64,000 bases of DNA, taken from NCBI RefSeq assembly GCF_001592105.1, contig NZ_BCWE01000004.1:1-64000 (forward strand), in the 5' to 3' direction. Positions 48,284-57,606 of the stretch are shown piece by piece. Numbering within the stretch: position 1 is the first letter of the stretch; every line of letters starts with the position of its first letter. The DNA is from Desulfolucanica intricata (GTDB lineage: Bacteria; Bacillota; Desulfotomaculia; Desulfotomaculales; Desulfofarciminaceae). The notes beneath the pieces were generated by a model. That model made no database searches, had not been told where the DNA came from, and worked only from the letters and a program-made list of their open reading frames with translations. The position numbers were made by a program, and so were the translations under genes.

Positions 48284-48998
48284 TGTGAAAAATCTTTATA
48301 AAAATTTTGGCAGGCTGGAAGTACTGAAGGATGTCAGCTGTAAAGTAAAAGAGCGGGAAGTAGTGGTAGTTATCGGCCCGTCCGGTTCCGGAAAAAGCAC
48401 CTTTTTGCGCTGCTTAAACAGGCTTGAAGAGCCTACCGGCGGAAATATTATTATAGACGGGCATAATATAACTGACCCTAAAACTGATATTAACTACGTA
48501 CGCCAGGAAGTTGGCATGGTTTTTCAGCGCTTTAACTTGTTTCCCCATAAAACTGTACTGCAAAACATTACTCTTGCCCCGGTAAAGGTACGTAAACTTT
48601 CAGAAGCAGAGGCGGAGAAAACCGCCAGGGAACTGCTGAAAAAGGTTGGGCTTTCCGATAAGGCTGATGTATATCCGGAACAGCTTTCCGGAGGGCAACA
48701 GCAGCGTGTGGCTATTGCCCGTGCCCTGGCTATGAATCCAAAAGTAATGCTTTTTGATGAACCTACCTCTGCACTGGACCCGGAGATGGTAGGTGAGGTG
48801 CTTGCGGTGATGAAAGACCTGGCCAGGGAAGGTATGACTATGGTAGTGGTAACTCACGAAATGGGTTTTGCCCGTGAAGTGGGTGACCGGGTAATTTTTA
48901 TGGATGAAGGAAGACTTATTGAAGAAGGTACACCGGAACAAATTTTTAATAACCCACAAAACGGGCGTACTAAGTTATTTTTAAGTAAAATCTTATAA
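48276..48998 (+). CDS. amino-acid ABC transporter ATP-binding protein
   Basis: 240 residues: Walker [11 protein letters not shown]-loop [10 protein letters not shown], signature [17 protein letters not shown], Walker [16 protein letters not shown]-loop [12 protein letters not shown]. GlnQ/HisP class. Completes the polar amino-acid importer. Confidence 0.94.
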   Translation: MISVKNLYKNFGRLEVLKDVSCKVKEREVVVVIGPSGSGKSTFLRCLNRLEEPTGGNIIIDGHNITDPKTDINYVRQEVGMVFQRFNLFPHKTVLQNITLAPVKVRKLSEAEAEKTARELLKKVGLSDKADVYPEQLSGGQQQRVAIARALAMNPKVMLFDEPTSALDPEMVGEVLAVMKDLAREGMTMVVVTHEMGFAREVGDRVIFMDEGRLIEEGTPEQIFNNPQNGRTKLFLSKIL

Positions 48999-49065
48999 CT
49001 AATAATTCATTCCCCGGGAATACTAATTAAAACTATAAAATTAGATTTCTAGGGGGATGAAAACA

Positions 49066-49593
49066 ATGTCTGGCCGAATTGACCGGGAATTACAGCAAAC
49101 GGTGGAAAGCGTTCTTAATAATGATAAAAATTTAAAGGGCTACGGCTTGCAAGCCTATGTAAATAATGGGGAAGTTGAAGTAACCGGGATTGTTGACAGT
49201 TTATCAGAAAAAGAACACGTTAATAGGGTTCTTTCTAAATTAAACGGGGTAAGAAGAGTAAATAACGGGGTATCAATCAGTACTGACGGTGCAATAGATG
49301 ATGAGGACGTTGAATTTGAGGTGGCTGAGGAGCTTAATGCCGACCCGGCGGTAAACTTAAAACATGTCGGGGCTAAAAGTGTGCGCGGTACTGTTTTTCT
49401 ACAAGGCCATATTACTGATCAAGAAGAGAAAAAAGCCGCAATTAAGGCGGCTTCTAAAGCCCGTGGTGTAACCAATGTAGTAAGCCGGCTAAAGTTAGAA
49501 GATAAAAATGATCTAAGCTTAAAGGAACTGTTTCACAGTCAGGTGAATAATGACAGGGAAAACCCCGAGAAAGAAGATTTTATTGTAGAGTAA
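49066..49593 (+). CDS. protein with two BON domains
   Basis: 175 residues from ATG 49066 (AGGGGG). Two repeats of the BON fold: VESVLNNDKNLKGYGLQAYVNNGEVEVTGIVDSLSEKEHVNRVLSKLNGVRRVNNGVSI and VAEELNADPAVNLKHVGAKSVRGTVFLQGHITDQEEKKAAIKAASKARGVTNVVSRL. BON domains bind membranes or peptidoglycan; with no signal peptide this copy is probably cytoplasmic. Confidence 0.82.
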   Translation: MSGRIDRELQQTVESVLNNDKNLKGYGLQAYVNNGEVEVTGIVDSLSEKEHVNRVLSKLNGVRRVNNGVSISTDGAIDDEDVEFEVAEELNADPAVNLKHVGAKSVRGTVFLQGHITDQEEKKAAIKAASKARGVTNVVSRLKLEDKNDLSLKELFHSQVNNDRENPEKEDFIVE

Positions 49594-49596
49594 GTG

Positions 49597-49640
49597 TAAA
49601 AACCCTTGCACCGAAAATAGGTACAAGGGTTTTTACACTT
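49597..49640. terminator. bidirectional terminator
   Basis: GTGTAAAAACCCTTG / CAAGGGTTTTTACAC long stem between convergent genes. Confidence 0.85.
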
Positions 49641-49842
49641 ACCCTTTACGGTTATTTAAAACTGATTTATCATTAGTAGTAATATTGTTAGGTGCAGTTT
49701 TCATAATATCTCTGCTGAGATACTCACCCGAAGGCAAGAGCTCTTCAGAAAATTCGCCAGTAATCATTTCACCCTTCACGGTTAACCTTTGAGGCCGCAG
49801 TTCGGAGGCGGAAAACTTTCTTTTAAGTTTTTTTACTTTCAA
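49639..49842 (-). CDS. small basic protein
   Basis: 67 residues: KVKKLKRKFSASELRPQRLTVKGEMITGEFSEELLPSGEYLSRDIMKTAPNNI. GGGGGT-type ribosome site. No family recognised; gene order and terminator sharing support it as real. Confidence 0.55.
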   Translation of the reverse strand: MKVKKLKRKFSASELRPQRLTVKGEMITGEFSEELLPSGEYLSRDIMKTAPNNITTNDKSVLNNRKG

Positions 49843-50008
49843 GCTAATACCCCCTTACTTATGATATCTTATTTTTCCTCCGGACAAATATTTTAATCTG
49901 TGCGAGTGCTGTAAAAAAAGGTTTATTACGGTAAAGTTGTGTAAAATGAAGGTTTAGAGTAAGATATATTATCATAAAATAGGTTTAAATCTGTTATGGG
50001 GTGATCAT

Positions 50009-51301
50009 TTGGAAACAGTATTAATTAAGTACCTGGGTAGGCACGTTAATGAAGAAGTGCAAATTCAGGGTTGGTTATTTAATAAACGTTCCTCAGGAAA
50101 AATCAGATTTATTATTATCCGTGACGGAAGCGGTCAAGTACAGGGAACCCTGGTAAAAAGTGAAACGGATCCGGAACTTTTTGAGCTGGCCGGTGCAGTT
50201 GCTCAAGAATCTTCCATCCGGGTAAAAGGAATTGTCAGAGAAGAGCCGAGGGCTCCCAGTGGTTATGAGCTGACTGTAACCGGGCTGGAAATTGTAAGTC
50301 CGGCCAAGGATTACCCGATTACCCTTAAAGAACACGGAGTTGAATTCCTTGCTGATCGACGCCATCTCTGGATTCGCGGCCCGCGGCAGGCCTCCGTTTT
50401 ACGTATTCGCTCAGAAATAGAGCAGGCTATTAGAGATTTCTTTTACGAAAGGGATTTTATCTTAGCTGATACGCCGATTATTACTACTCTTGCGGCTGAG
50501 GGAACAACTACTCTTTTTGAGATCGACTACCATGGAGAAAAGGCTTATCTTGCACAAACCGGGCAGCTTTACAGTGAGGCGACTGCCATGGCTCTGGGGC
50601 GGGTTTACAACTTTGGGCCGGTTTTTCGAGCCGAAAAATCTAAAACCAGAAGGCACCTTTTAGAATTCTGGATGGTTGAAGCAGAGATGGCCTACTGCGA
50701 TCATGAGCAAAATTTAAAACTTCAGGAAGAATTGGTTTATTATATTATTCAAAGAGTACTAAAGAAAAATTGGCTGGAATTAAAGACCCTTAAGCGAGAT
50801 GTTAATAAGTTGGAAGCTGTTAAACTACCTTTTCCCAGGATAAGTTACAGTGAGGCTGTTAAGTTCTTGCAGGAACAGGGGGAAGATTTTAAATGGGGGG
50901 ATGATTTCGGAGCCCCACATGAAACAATTCTTTCCAATAAATATGAATCACCTGTTTTCGTACACCGTTACCCGGCTGAAATTAAAGCCTTTTATATGAA
51001 ACCTGATCCTGAGGATCCCAAAGTAGTTTTAGGTGCCGATCTCTTAGCACCGGAAGGGTACGGGGAAATTATCGGCGGCGGTCAGCGGATTGATGACCCG
51101 GAATTGCTTCAGCAGCGGTTAAAAGAACATAACTTGCCGGAAGAAGAATTCCAGTGGTATTTGGATCTGCGGCGCTACGGTTCAGTGCCCCATGCCGGAT
51201 TTGGCTTGGGCATAGAGCGAACGGTGGCCTGGATTTGCGGTCTGGAACATGTGCGGGAAGCTATACCTTTTCCCCGTATGCTTTACCGGCTTCGACCGTA
51301 A
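50009..51301 (+). CDS. asnS: asparaginyl-tRNA synthetase
   Basis: 430 residues from TTG 50009. N-terminal OB-fold ([30 protein letters not shown]), class II catalytic core with motif 2 [23 protein letters not shown] and motif 3 [17 protein letters not shown]. Length and [10 protein letters not shown] favour Asn over Asp specificity. Single gene with a terminator at 51303-51335. Confidence 0.9.
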   Translation: METVLIKYLGRHVNEEVQIQGWLFNKRSSGKIRFIIIRDGSGQVQGTLVKSETDPELFELAGAVAQESSIRVKGIVREEPRAPSGYELTVTGLEIVSPAKDYPITLKEHGVEFLADRRHLWIRGPRQASVLRIRSEIEQAIRDFFYERDFILADTPIITTLAAEGTTTLFEIDYHGEKAYLAQTGQLYSEATAMALGRVYNFGPVFRAEKSKTRRHLLEFWMVEAEMAYCDHEQNLKLQEELVYYIIQRVLKKNWLELKTLKRDVNKLEAVKLPFPRISYSEAVKFLQEQGEDFKWGDDFGAPHETILSNKYESPVFVHRYPAEIKAFYMKPDPEDPKVVLGADLLAPEGYGEIIGGGQRIDDPELLQQRLKEHNLPEEEFQWYLDLRRYGSVPHAGFGLGIERTVAWICGLEHVREAIPFPRMLYRLRP

Positions 51302-51302
51302 T

Positions 51303-51335
51303 AAACGAATCCTTCGGGTTGTCCCGGAGGATTTT
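51303..51335 (+). terminator. terminator after asnS
   Basis: AATCCTTCGGG-TTGT-CCCGGAGGATT followed by TTTATTTTT. Confidence 0.8.
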
Positions 51336-51426
51336 TATTTTTATTGACATTATATTTGTGACATAGAAATATTATTAACCAAATAGAATTCCTAAAAGGG
51401 TGTTTAATATGACAGGAGGAGCAGGG

Positions 51427-51876
51427 ATGTTATCGCCGAGTTTGGAAGACTATCTGGAAGAAATTTACCGTTTCTCGTTAAATAACGATGTTGTAAGGGT
51501 TAGTGATATAGCAGCCTGTTTAGAAGTAACTATGCCTTCAGTTAACAATGCTATCCGCAAGCTAAGCAATGAAAATTATCTTATTTATAAAAAATACAAG
51601 GAGTTAGTATTAACAGATAAAGGACGTAGGGTTGGAAGTTTTCTTGTAGAAAGAAATAAAATATTGCAAAAGTTTTTAAAAGTAATTAACTCCCAGTGTG
51701 ATATAGGAGCAGAGGCAGAAGCTATGGAACATTACTTATCGCTTCCCACTATAAGGGCTATAGAAAACCTTATGGACTTTATGAATATTAACAAAGAATG
51801 TCATGAAAGTTTTTTAAAGCATTGTCAGGAGCGGCAGGCCAGAGGACTTGGCTTATTAGACGGATATCAGGAGTGA
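51427..51876 (+). CDS. DtxR/MntR-family metal-dependent regulator
   Basis: 149 residues from ATG 51427, preceded by AGGAGGAGCAGG. LSPSLEDYLEEIYRFSLNNDVVRVSDIAACLEVTMPSVNNAIRKLSNENYLIYKKYKELVLTDKGRRVG is the DtxR winged helix; the C-terminal half (AEAMEHYLSLPTIRAIENLMDFM) is the dimerisation and metal domain, without an SH3/FeoA domain, as in MntR. Next to two GDT1-type genes (Mn/Ca transport family), it may control manganese homeostasis. Confidence 0.85.
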   Translation: MLSPSLEDYLEEIYRFSLNNDVVRVSDIAACLEVTMPSVNNAIRKLSNENYLIYKKYKELVLTDKGRRVGSFLVERNKILQKFLKVINSQCDIGAEAEAMEHYLSLPTIRAIENLMDFMNINKECHESFLKHCQERQARGLGLLDGYQE

Positions 51877-51887
51877 AAAAAGGAAAA

Positions 51888-51926
51888 GCTGTCATCATAA
51901 CAAGTCTCAACTCATGACAGCTTATT
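51888..51926. terminator. terminator between regulator and GDT1-like genes
   Basis: AAGCTGTCAT/ATGACAGCTT stem with flanking A and T residues. Confidence 0.75.
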
Positions 51927-51933
51927 AATAAAA

Positions 51934-52293
51934 TTATTCTGCGGAGTATTTAATGTTATTAGCAACTTCTTCTGCATTTGAGGGTTTTTTTAGTTTAAAT
52001 TTCTCAAGCAACTTAAAATATTGAGCCAGTGTAACCAGACCCACAATTAAGAAAATTATGCCGGTGATTCTGTTAATTAGAGCCGGGCCTATATATTTAG
52101 CCAGAGTAACTCCCACTGTTACTTCAATTAGTACGCATAAAGTGAGGGCAAGGGCACTGGCACCAAAAATGAGCCAGCGCCTGCCGGGATTATTGCTTGT
52201 TAGCAAAAGCACTGCCACCTGTGTTTTATCACCAAGTTCACATAAGATTATTAATGTATAGGTAGATAACCAGGTTAAAAATTCAATACACAT
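51934..52293 (-). CDS. half-size GDT1/UPF0016 transporter, second gene
   Basis: 119 residues, three membrane helices. The family motif E-x-G-D-K-T is in ILCELGDKTQVAVLLL. Full-length GDT1/TMEM165 proteins have two such halves; here they are separate genes, presumably forming a heterodimer. Known members move Mn2+ or Ca2+ out of the cytoplasm. Confidence 0.83.
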   Translation of the reverse strand: MCIEFLTWLSTYTLIILCELGDKTQVAVLLLTSNNPGRRWLIFGASALALTLCVLIEVTVGVTLAKYIGPALINRITGIIFLIVGLVTLAQYFKLLEKFKLKKPSNAEEVANNIKYSAE

Positions 52294-52314
52294 ATTAATA
52301 TTCTCCCATAATAA

Positions 52315-52638
52315 TTATAAATTTAATTCTACATTTCCCATCAGGCCGAAGACCAGTAAAGTTCCCAGTATAAGAAATGTTATTCCTGAGAGTAATTTAA
52401 TGGTTTCAGGCTTTATATAGCGGGCAATCACTTGGGAACCGATAATTACTTCTATAAAAGAGGTGCAGATTAACGCCATAGCCGATCCCAGGGCTACCCA
52501 AAGGACATAAGCAGGTTTTGCCCCGGCCAGAAGCATGGTTGTAATTTGTGTTTTATCACCCATTTCAGATATAAAAACTACCCCCAGAGTAGAAAGAAAT
52601 AACCGCCAGTTGAAAATACCGGTTAACTTGTGCTCCAG
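52315..52638 (-). CDS. half-size GDT1/UPF0016 transporter, first gene (probable CTG start)
   Basis: The first ATG (52563) falls inside the E-x-G-D-K-T motif (SEMGDKTQIT) and would remove the first helix. The frame continues upstream with GIFNWRLFLSTLGVVFISE, completing a 107-residue half transporter. AAAGGAGGGG (about 52644-52653) lies 6 nt before CTG 52638; no ATG, GTG or TTG fits. Ends 21 nt before its partner. Confidence 0.75.
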   Translation of the reverse strand: MEHKLTGIFNWRLFLSTLGVVFISEMGDKTQITTMLLAGAKPAYVLWVALGSAMALICTSFIEVIIGSQVIARYIKPETIKLLSGITFLILGTLLVFGLMGNVELNL

Positions 52639-53020
52639 CTTTTTCCCCTCCTTTCCTTAATAAATTTTGTTAGATTTATTTAAAAAAGTTAGCCTCAACA
52701 AACATAAAGACATAAAATTTATCCCGTATCTAACTGAGCAAAAAACAAGTTTTTTGATCTCTTTGCCGGGGTTCTATTATTAGTGAAAACTAACTATAAT
52801 GCCGGGGGGTATTATTTTTACGCTTTATTTTATGCTTAAAAATATTGGAGTGTTACTTAGTTAAGCAGTAATGATATACTTAAGGTATGGATAAGTAGCT
52901 TGCATGTGTAGATATTTGTCCTTTTCGTTGCGTTAGAAGGTTGGGAGGGAAATGTTCGGCCAAAAGTGCAAAGAATTTTGTCTAACAAAGAAAACGGCCT
53001 TTCATAGGCCGTTTTCTTTG
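52639..53020. other. intergenic region upstream of the GDT1-like pair
   Basis: About 330 bases of AT-rich DNA plus a terminator for hisG (AAAGAAAACGGCC/GGCCGTTTTCTTT, about 52988-53021). I looked for a yybP-ykoY manganese riboswitch and do not see one. AAACTAACT and TTAGCCTCAAC elements could be DtxR-type operators, at low confidence. Confidence 0.45.
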
Positions 53021-53890
53021 TTAAGGGATAACTTTTTTTAAAGGGTATTCAATAATATCTTGTGCCCCGGCACGCTTAATAGCCGGTATTAAATCCCGCA
53101 CCTGCTTTTCATCCAGTACAACCTCAATTGCCAGCCAGTTGCTGTCTACTAATTTGGCTATGGTAGGTTTTTTCATGGCCGGTAAAATGTCCAGAATATC
53201 TTTAAGCTTTTCTTCAGGTACATTCATTTTAAGACCTACCTTGGAATCCGCCCGGAGTGCCCCGAGCAGCAGTACGGCGAGGTTTTGTAATTTTTCTCGT
53301 TTCCACCGATCTTCCCATGACTTCTTGTTGGCATGTAATTTTGTAGTTGATTCAAGAATGGTAGCAATTACACGCAGATTATGAGCCCTAAGGGAACTTC
53401 CCGTTTCCGTTAAATCCGCAATAGCATCTACCAGATGCGGCACTTTAACTTCGGTGGCCCCATAGGAGTATTCTACGGCAGCTTCTACACCGCAGCTTTT
53501 TAGGAATTTTTGGGTAACATTTACCAGCTCCGTAGCTACACGTTTACCCTGTAAATCTTTAACTTCTTTAATAGCGCTGTCATTGGCTACAGCCAGAACC
53601 AATCGTATGGGATTATTGGTCTGCTTGGAGTATACTAAATCGGCTACTTCTATTACATCTGCCTCATTTTCAGTAATCCAATCCAAACCGCTTAACCCCG
53701 CATCCAGAACACCCTCATGTACATAGCGGGGAATTTCCTGGGCCCGCATTAGTAAAACCTCAATTTCCGGGTCATCTATAGTGGGAAAATAAGAGCGCTT
53801 GCTGGCTGAGATGTTAAAGCCCGCCCGCCTGAACAGTTGAAAAGTGGCTTCCTGTAAACTACCTTTGGGAAGGCCGAGACGCAATTTCAC
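53021..53890 (-). CDS. hisG: ATP phosphoribosyltransferase, long form
   Basis: 289 residues, the long HisG type with a C-terminal ACT-like regulatory domain (MNVPEEKLKDILDILPAMKKPTIAKLVDSNWLAIEVVLDEKQVRDLIPAIKRAGAQDIIEYPLKKVIP), which makes it independent of HisZ and inhibited by histidine. The catalytic part has LRLGLPKGSLQEAT, GVLDAGLSGLDW and the PRPP loop ELVNVTQKFL. First step of histidine synthesis. No other his gene adjoins it. Confidence 0.92.
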   Translation of the reverse strand: MKLRLGLPKGSLQEATFQLFRRAGFNISASKRSYFPTIDDPEIEVLLMRAQEIPRYVHEGVLDAGLSGLDWITENEADVIEVADLVYSKQTNNPIRLVLAVANDSAIKEVKDLQGKRVATELVNVTQKFLKSCGVEAAVEYSYGATEVKVPHLVDAIADLTETGSSLRAHNLRVIATILESTTKLHANKKSWEDRWKREKLQNLAVLLLGALRADSKVGLKMNVPEEKLKDILDILPAMKKPTIAKLVDSNWLAIEVVLDEKQVRDLIPAIKRAGAQDIIEYPLKKVIP

Positions 53891-53969
53891 GGGGTAATTC
53901 CTCCTTTTACTAACTAATTCCTAATTAAGTATAACTGCCCTGATTTTATTGTGTCAAGATATTACTATA

Positions 53970-55013
53970 TTAAAGAGATGAAGTATAGTCGGCTATATCT
54001 TTATAAGTTTTAATCTCTTCGATTTTAAAAATATCCTTATACATATTGAGAAGTATTTCTTTTTTAGGACCTACTGAGTGATTTACTGCTATTACCTTTT
54101 CTAAGCTGTTATTTTGTGATAAGGCCTTTCTGAACAGCCATTTTGATCGAAAATCAGTTGGAGGAAAAGAATAGCCGATTACCACTATTTTTTTGGCCCG
54201 GGCCAGTCCCATTAAAGCTTGGCGCCATATTTTTTCTATAAAGGGTATGGCATCGTAACTTTTCATTTGTGTGGGAGGAATTAGAACTTGGTTTAATGGC
54301 CGCCCGCATTTTATGCAGGGAGAAGCCCGCCAGGGTAAATTAAAAAAACAGTAGCCATTTTCATGAAGTTTTATCTGACTATAAAGATTATGGCAGTGGA
54401 AGCAATATAACCAGTTAAAGGAACCATGCATTTTTAAAAGCAGAACATTGGATTGTTCAGAAGAGCTGTAGTCATTATTAATGGGCAGGCAGGGAATTCC
54501 GTAGCCGTCGGGTAGATTCCAGTGTAAAGGATTCCGCCGGTCTGTACCGGTCACTAATAAAGCGTTATCTATTAAAGACTCATAATTAAATGATATAATG
54601 ATATCGCCCGGCTTAAGATTTTTTGCAATCTTTAAATGATAGAGACAGGTTTCACCATAAAGTATTTTTTCAAAGGTTAAGGCCATCAGTAAAAGGTATT
54701 CTTGATTAGCATTATGTAAGAATTCATTGGGATTTTCCTCCAGTTCAATATGGAGTAGAGTTAAAACTTCTTCCATATCGAGGGTTGAGAGTTCCAGTTC
54801 AGTTTCGGATATGCCCCAAAATTTATTTATAAAATTAAACAGGTGATGATATGTTATTTTTTCATCACCAAAGGAACGAGAACCTATTTTATGAATATGA
54901 CGAACCTTAGCAGCTTTTTGAAAAAAATTTGAGGCTACCGGACTTTGCTCCCCAATCAAGGAGCCCTTATAACCTGCACTGGCGCCGGCACCCAGAACAT
55001 AGACTGTGCACAC
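53970..55013 (-). CDS. SIR2-like NAD-binding protein, possible defence effector
   Basis: 347 residues. Rossmann start VYVLGAGASAG (5-14), SIR2-type SFNYESLID (Asn143), the catalytic-type KMHGSFNW (His196), a four-cysteine zinc site (Cys204/207, 233/236) and VVIGYSFPPTDF (277-287). All key SIR2-fold residues are present. Many proteins of this fold are NADases in anti-phage systems (Thoeris, DSR, SIR2-Argonaute); others are deacylases. It lies 138 nt downstream of the Mrr-like gene on the same strand, and both look out of place between hisG and housekeeping genes. Confidence 0.75.
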   Translation of the reverse strand: MCTVYVLGAGASAGYKGSLIGEQSPVASNFFQKAAKVRHIHKIGSRSFGDEKITYHHLFNFINKFWGISETELELSTLDMEEVLTLLHIELEENPNEFLHNANQEYLLLMALTFEKILYGETCLYHLKIAKNLKPGDIIISFNYESLIDNALLVTGTDRRNPLHWNLPDGYGIPCLPINNDYSSSEQSNVLLLKMHGSFNWLYCFHCHNLYSQIKLHENGYCFFNLPWRASPCIKCGRPLNQVLIPPTQMKSYDAIPFIEKIWRQALMGLARAKKIVVIGYSFPPTDFRSKWLFRKALSQNNSLEKVIAVNHSVGPKKEILLNMYKDIFKIEEIKTYKDIADYTSSL

Positions 55014-55151
55014 AATTGATTACCTCCCGTATTGCTTACAACAAGAAAGTCAAATCGGCGGATTTTGAGACATACGAAGGCACTTACAAAAAATTTGATA
55101 GATGCTTAAATGTTTAAGAAGGAACCCGGTATTCGACAGGGAAATTATGAT

Positions 55152-56288
55152 TTAAACCTTTATTTCTTTTAAATTAATTCCTTCGATATTAAATTCGAAT
55201 ATTAAACTTAGCCCGGCTTTTAAAGGTAGTTTTAATCTAAACCTTTTAGTTCGGCAATCCAGAGCGGTTAAGGGAATGTAAACTGATCCGGACAAGTCTT
55301 TAATAACTTCAGGAACCTTTTGGGTGCCGGTAGTGTATTGGAATTCTAAAACATTTTTATCACGGGTTGTTTTACAGTCTATAACCTCAAGATTAATAGT
55401 GTTTAGCGGTTTAAATTTAGTTTGCTGGTCTATAGCTCGCCCGTGGGAGGTTTTATCCTCATAGCTTTGCAGTACCGCTGTTATTAGGTTGCGGTAGGGA
55501 AGATTGTAATCCAGTAGGACCGGGGAGCCATTAACCGATGCCAGTGTGATTTTTTTTAGGTGACGGGTTAATTTATCGAATTCCGGTTGTTTAATAACTT
55601 CATTATAGATTGTAAAGAGATCATGGTTTTCATGAGGCATTAAGTTATAGCTGCGGCTATGAAGTTTGGTAAGAATATGACAAAAGTCTTGATACTTATT
55701 GGTCTTTTTTTGTAAGCCGCGGAGGGTAAATTGACCCTCTTGATCCAGAATGGTGCTAAAATATTTTCTTATGGCCCGGTTCCACCCAACAATGCTCTGT
55801 CCACCCAGGCAGTGAGGAGTGTAGATAGTATGAATTCCATGAGCATGAGCATATTCTCTGGCACAGGGTGTAAATTCACCGGTATAAAAAACGGCACCTA
55901 CATAATTAACTGTTAAGGTTTCCTTGTCTTTTCTGTTGCCGTAAATTCGGTGAAAGAGGTCTCCCCGGTTGGCTGCTGCTATTTCCCTAATTAGCTGTTT
56001 GTTGGGTGGTAGAGTTTGTTCAAGATCAAGAAGTGTTGCTTTAAGGTTTTTAACAATATTAATATGGTTGCAATTGGTAGTATTGTTATGGCTAATTCCT
56101 TCAATCAGGAGAACATTATTAAAGCTAAAGGGACTGTTGTTTAAATCCACGGCAATTACGTTCACTTGATGTTGGGTGCCTCGTCCCCCCATGTGCCGGC
56201 GGGGAACCCCGGCGATATAACCGTTATTACGCAGAATAACCGCCACCAAAAACTGAAATAAATGATAATCTGTAATAGTTGCGGACAT
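55152..56288 (-). CDS. Mrr-like nuclease-fold protein with degraded active site
   Basis: 378 residues. The N-terminus follows the type IV restriction (Mrr-like PD-(D/E)xK) pattern: HLFQFLVAVILRNNGYIAGVPRRHMGGRGTQHQVNVIAVD...LLIEGISH. Active family members read HQxDV and ExK; here these are Asn43 and Glu63-Gly-Ile65, so metal-dependent cutting is unlikely. Residues about 200-378 form an unassigned C-terminal domain. Upstream partner of the SIR2-like gene; a DNA- or protein-sensing role is inferred. Confidence 0.65.
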   Translation of the reverse strand: MSATITDYHLFQFLVAVILRNNGYIAGVPRRHMGGRGTQHQVNVIAVDLNNSPFSFNNVLLIEGISHNNTTNCNHINIVKNLKATLLDLEQTLPPNKQLIREIAAANRGDLFHRIYGNRKDKETLTVNYVGAVFYTGEFTPCAREYAHAHGIHTIYTPHCLGGQSIVGWNRAIRKYFSTILDQEGQFTLRGLQKKTNKYQDFCHILTKLHSRSYNLMPHENHDLFTIYNEVIKQPEFDKLTRHLKKITLASVNGSPVLLDYNLPYRNLITAVLQSYEDKTSHGRAIDQQTKFKPLNTINLEVIDCKTTRDKNVLEFQYTTGTQKVPEVIKDLSGSVYIPLTALDCRTKRFRLKLPLKAGLSLIFEFNIEGINLKEIKV

Positions 56289-56483
56289 GGTTTACTCACC
56301 CGAGTTCAGTATCTAGGTGTTTAAAGTATAGCCAATTTACTTGGTATTTATCATATTACAAGCCGGTGATTTTTGAATGCTTTTTAACAACGTTACGAAT
56401 AATGTTAAGTAACATGGTTTTGGTCGGAAAGTAGTTGCAAAAGTTGCAAATAAAATTTTTCTTAAAAGGGGAGGTGGGATTGT

Positions 56484-56783
56484 GTGGTAAGTAAGGTAAT
56501 AATTAATGGTTTTATTATTTACCTTATCGCAGTTAATTGCTGTGCTTTTGTTATCTATGGATTGGATAAATATTATGCTGTTAAACACGCTTACCGTATT
56601 TCAGAAAAGAAGCTTTTAAGTTTAGCCCTTTTAGGGGGTTCATTGGGGAGTCTTCTGGCGATGCGTATTTTTCATCACAAGACTAAACATATACAATTTG
56701 TTTTAATTATCCCGGTGCTGCTGGTTGTTCAGCTGGTGCTTGGTACTGTTTTTTATGGTTATATGACTGCTTCAATACAATAA
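56484..56783 (+). CDS. DUF1294-family membrane protein
   Basis: 99 residues with three helices: INGFIIYLIAVNCCAFVIYGLDKYYAVKHAYRISEKKLLSLALLGGSLGSLLAMRIFHHKTKH. The YGLDKYYA...RISEKKLL...GGSLGSLLAM..FRHKT pattern is DUF1294. GGGGAGGTGGG upstream. Function unknown. Confidence 0.82.
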   Translation: MVSKVIINGFIIYLIAVNCCAFVIYGLDKYYAVKHAYRISEKKLLSLALLGGSLGSLLAMRIFHHKTKHIQFVLIIPVLLVVQLVLGTVFYGYMTASIQ

Positions 56784-56803
56784 TTGAAAAAGGAGAGGTC
56801 AAG

Positions 56804-57310
56804 ATGCTGCATAAATATTTGGATCGGGAGCCGGAAATCAAAGAAACAGTTTTTGTTGCCCCGGGGGCGCATATAATTGGCAGGGTTAAAATCGGTGACT
56901 ATTCCGGTGTTTGGTTTAATGCTGTAATTCGTGGTGATGAAGATGAAGTTATAATTGGTGAGCGTACAAATATTCAGGATGGAGCAGTGGTGCACGAGGA
57001 TGAGGGTTTTCCCACTATTATCGGTAATGATGTTACTGTAGGTCATAAGGCACTTCTTCATGGTTGTAAAATCGGTAATGGAGCTTTAATTGGAATGGGT
57101 GCCATTATATTAAACGGTGCCGTTATCGGGGACGGGGCTGTTGTTGCAGCCGGTGCACTGGTTAAACAGGGTCAGGTAATTCCCACCAACAGCCTGGCGG
57201 TTGGTGCCCCGGCTAAGGTGATTCGGGAGGTTAAGCCTGAAGAGCGGGAACAATTCAGTTTGGGTGCAAAGAAATACCGGGAGAAAGCCATGATTTATAA
57301 AGATTCATAA
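56804..57310 (+). CDS. gamma-carbonic anhydrase family protein
   Basis: 168 residues of left-handed beta-helix hexapeptide repeats (GAHIIGRVKIGDYSGVWFNAVIRGDEDEVIIGERTNIQDGAVVHEDEG). Zinc histidines are VVHED, VGHKA and LLHGC. YrdA/PaaY-like; carbonic anhydrase activity is variable in this branch. AAAGGAGAGG before ATG. Confidence 0.88.
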   Translation: MLHKYLDREPEIKETVFVAPGAHIIGRVKIGDYSGVWFNAVIRGDEDEVIIGERTNIQDGAVVHEDEGFPTIIGNDVTVGHKALLHGCKIGNGALIGMGAIILNGAVIGDGAVVAAGALVKQGQVIPTNSLAVGAPAKVIREVKPEEREQFSLGAKKYREKAMIYKDS

Positions 57311-57354
57311 AATTCCCCTGCTGTGCAGATACTTTTAGCAGGAGGTGAGTGCTT

Positions 57355-57558
57355 GTGGTTGATACCAGCGGACGTGCCGAATTAGAAAATTGTATCCGCA
57401 ATGCTCAAAATTGTGTATCTAAAATGAATCAGGTTATTTCAGGACTTTCGGGGCAGGAGACTCAAATCTCTAAAGGTCGCCAGGATTTAGAGCGGCTGTG
57501 CGGTGAGACTCAAACCCTGCTCAAAGAGGCTCAGCAAAGATGCGAAAAACTTTTATAG
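57355..57558 (+). CDS. small coiled-coil protein
   Basis: 67 residues from GTG 57355 (GGAGGTG 7 nt before). RAELENCIRNAQNCVSKMNQVISGLSGQETQISKGRQDLERLCGETQTLLKEAQQRCEKLL is a helical hairpin with three cysteines. No family recognised. Confidence 0.6.
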   Translation: MVDTSGRAELENCIRNAQNCVSKMNQVISGLSGQETQISKGRQDLERLCGETQTLLKEAQQRCEKLL

Positions 57559-57568
57559 TAATTTTTCA

Positions 57569-57606
57569 GTAAGGCCGGAGGCGGAAAATTATCCGCCTCT
57601 TTTTAG
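57569..57606 (+). terminator. terminator
   Basis: GAGGCGGA-AAAT-TATCCGCCTC followed by TTTTTA; also usable by the convergent gene. Confidence 0.85.

Noticed and set aside
52639-53000. yybP-ykoY manganese riboswitch before the GDT1-like genes
   Set aside because: None of the conserved loop sequences could be found on the minus strand.
53970-55013. Naming the SIR2-like gene as Thoeris ThsA
   Set aside because: No TIR-domain ThsB partner or SLOG/transmembrane domain is seen; only the SIR2-like fold is supported.
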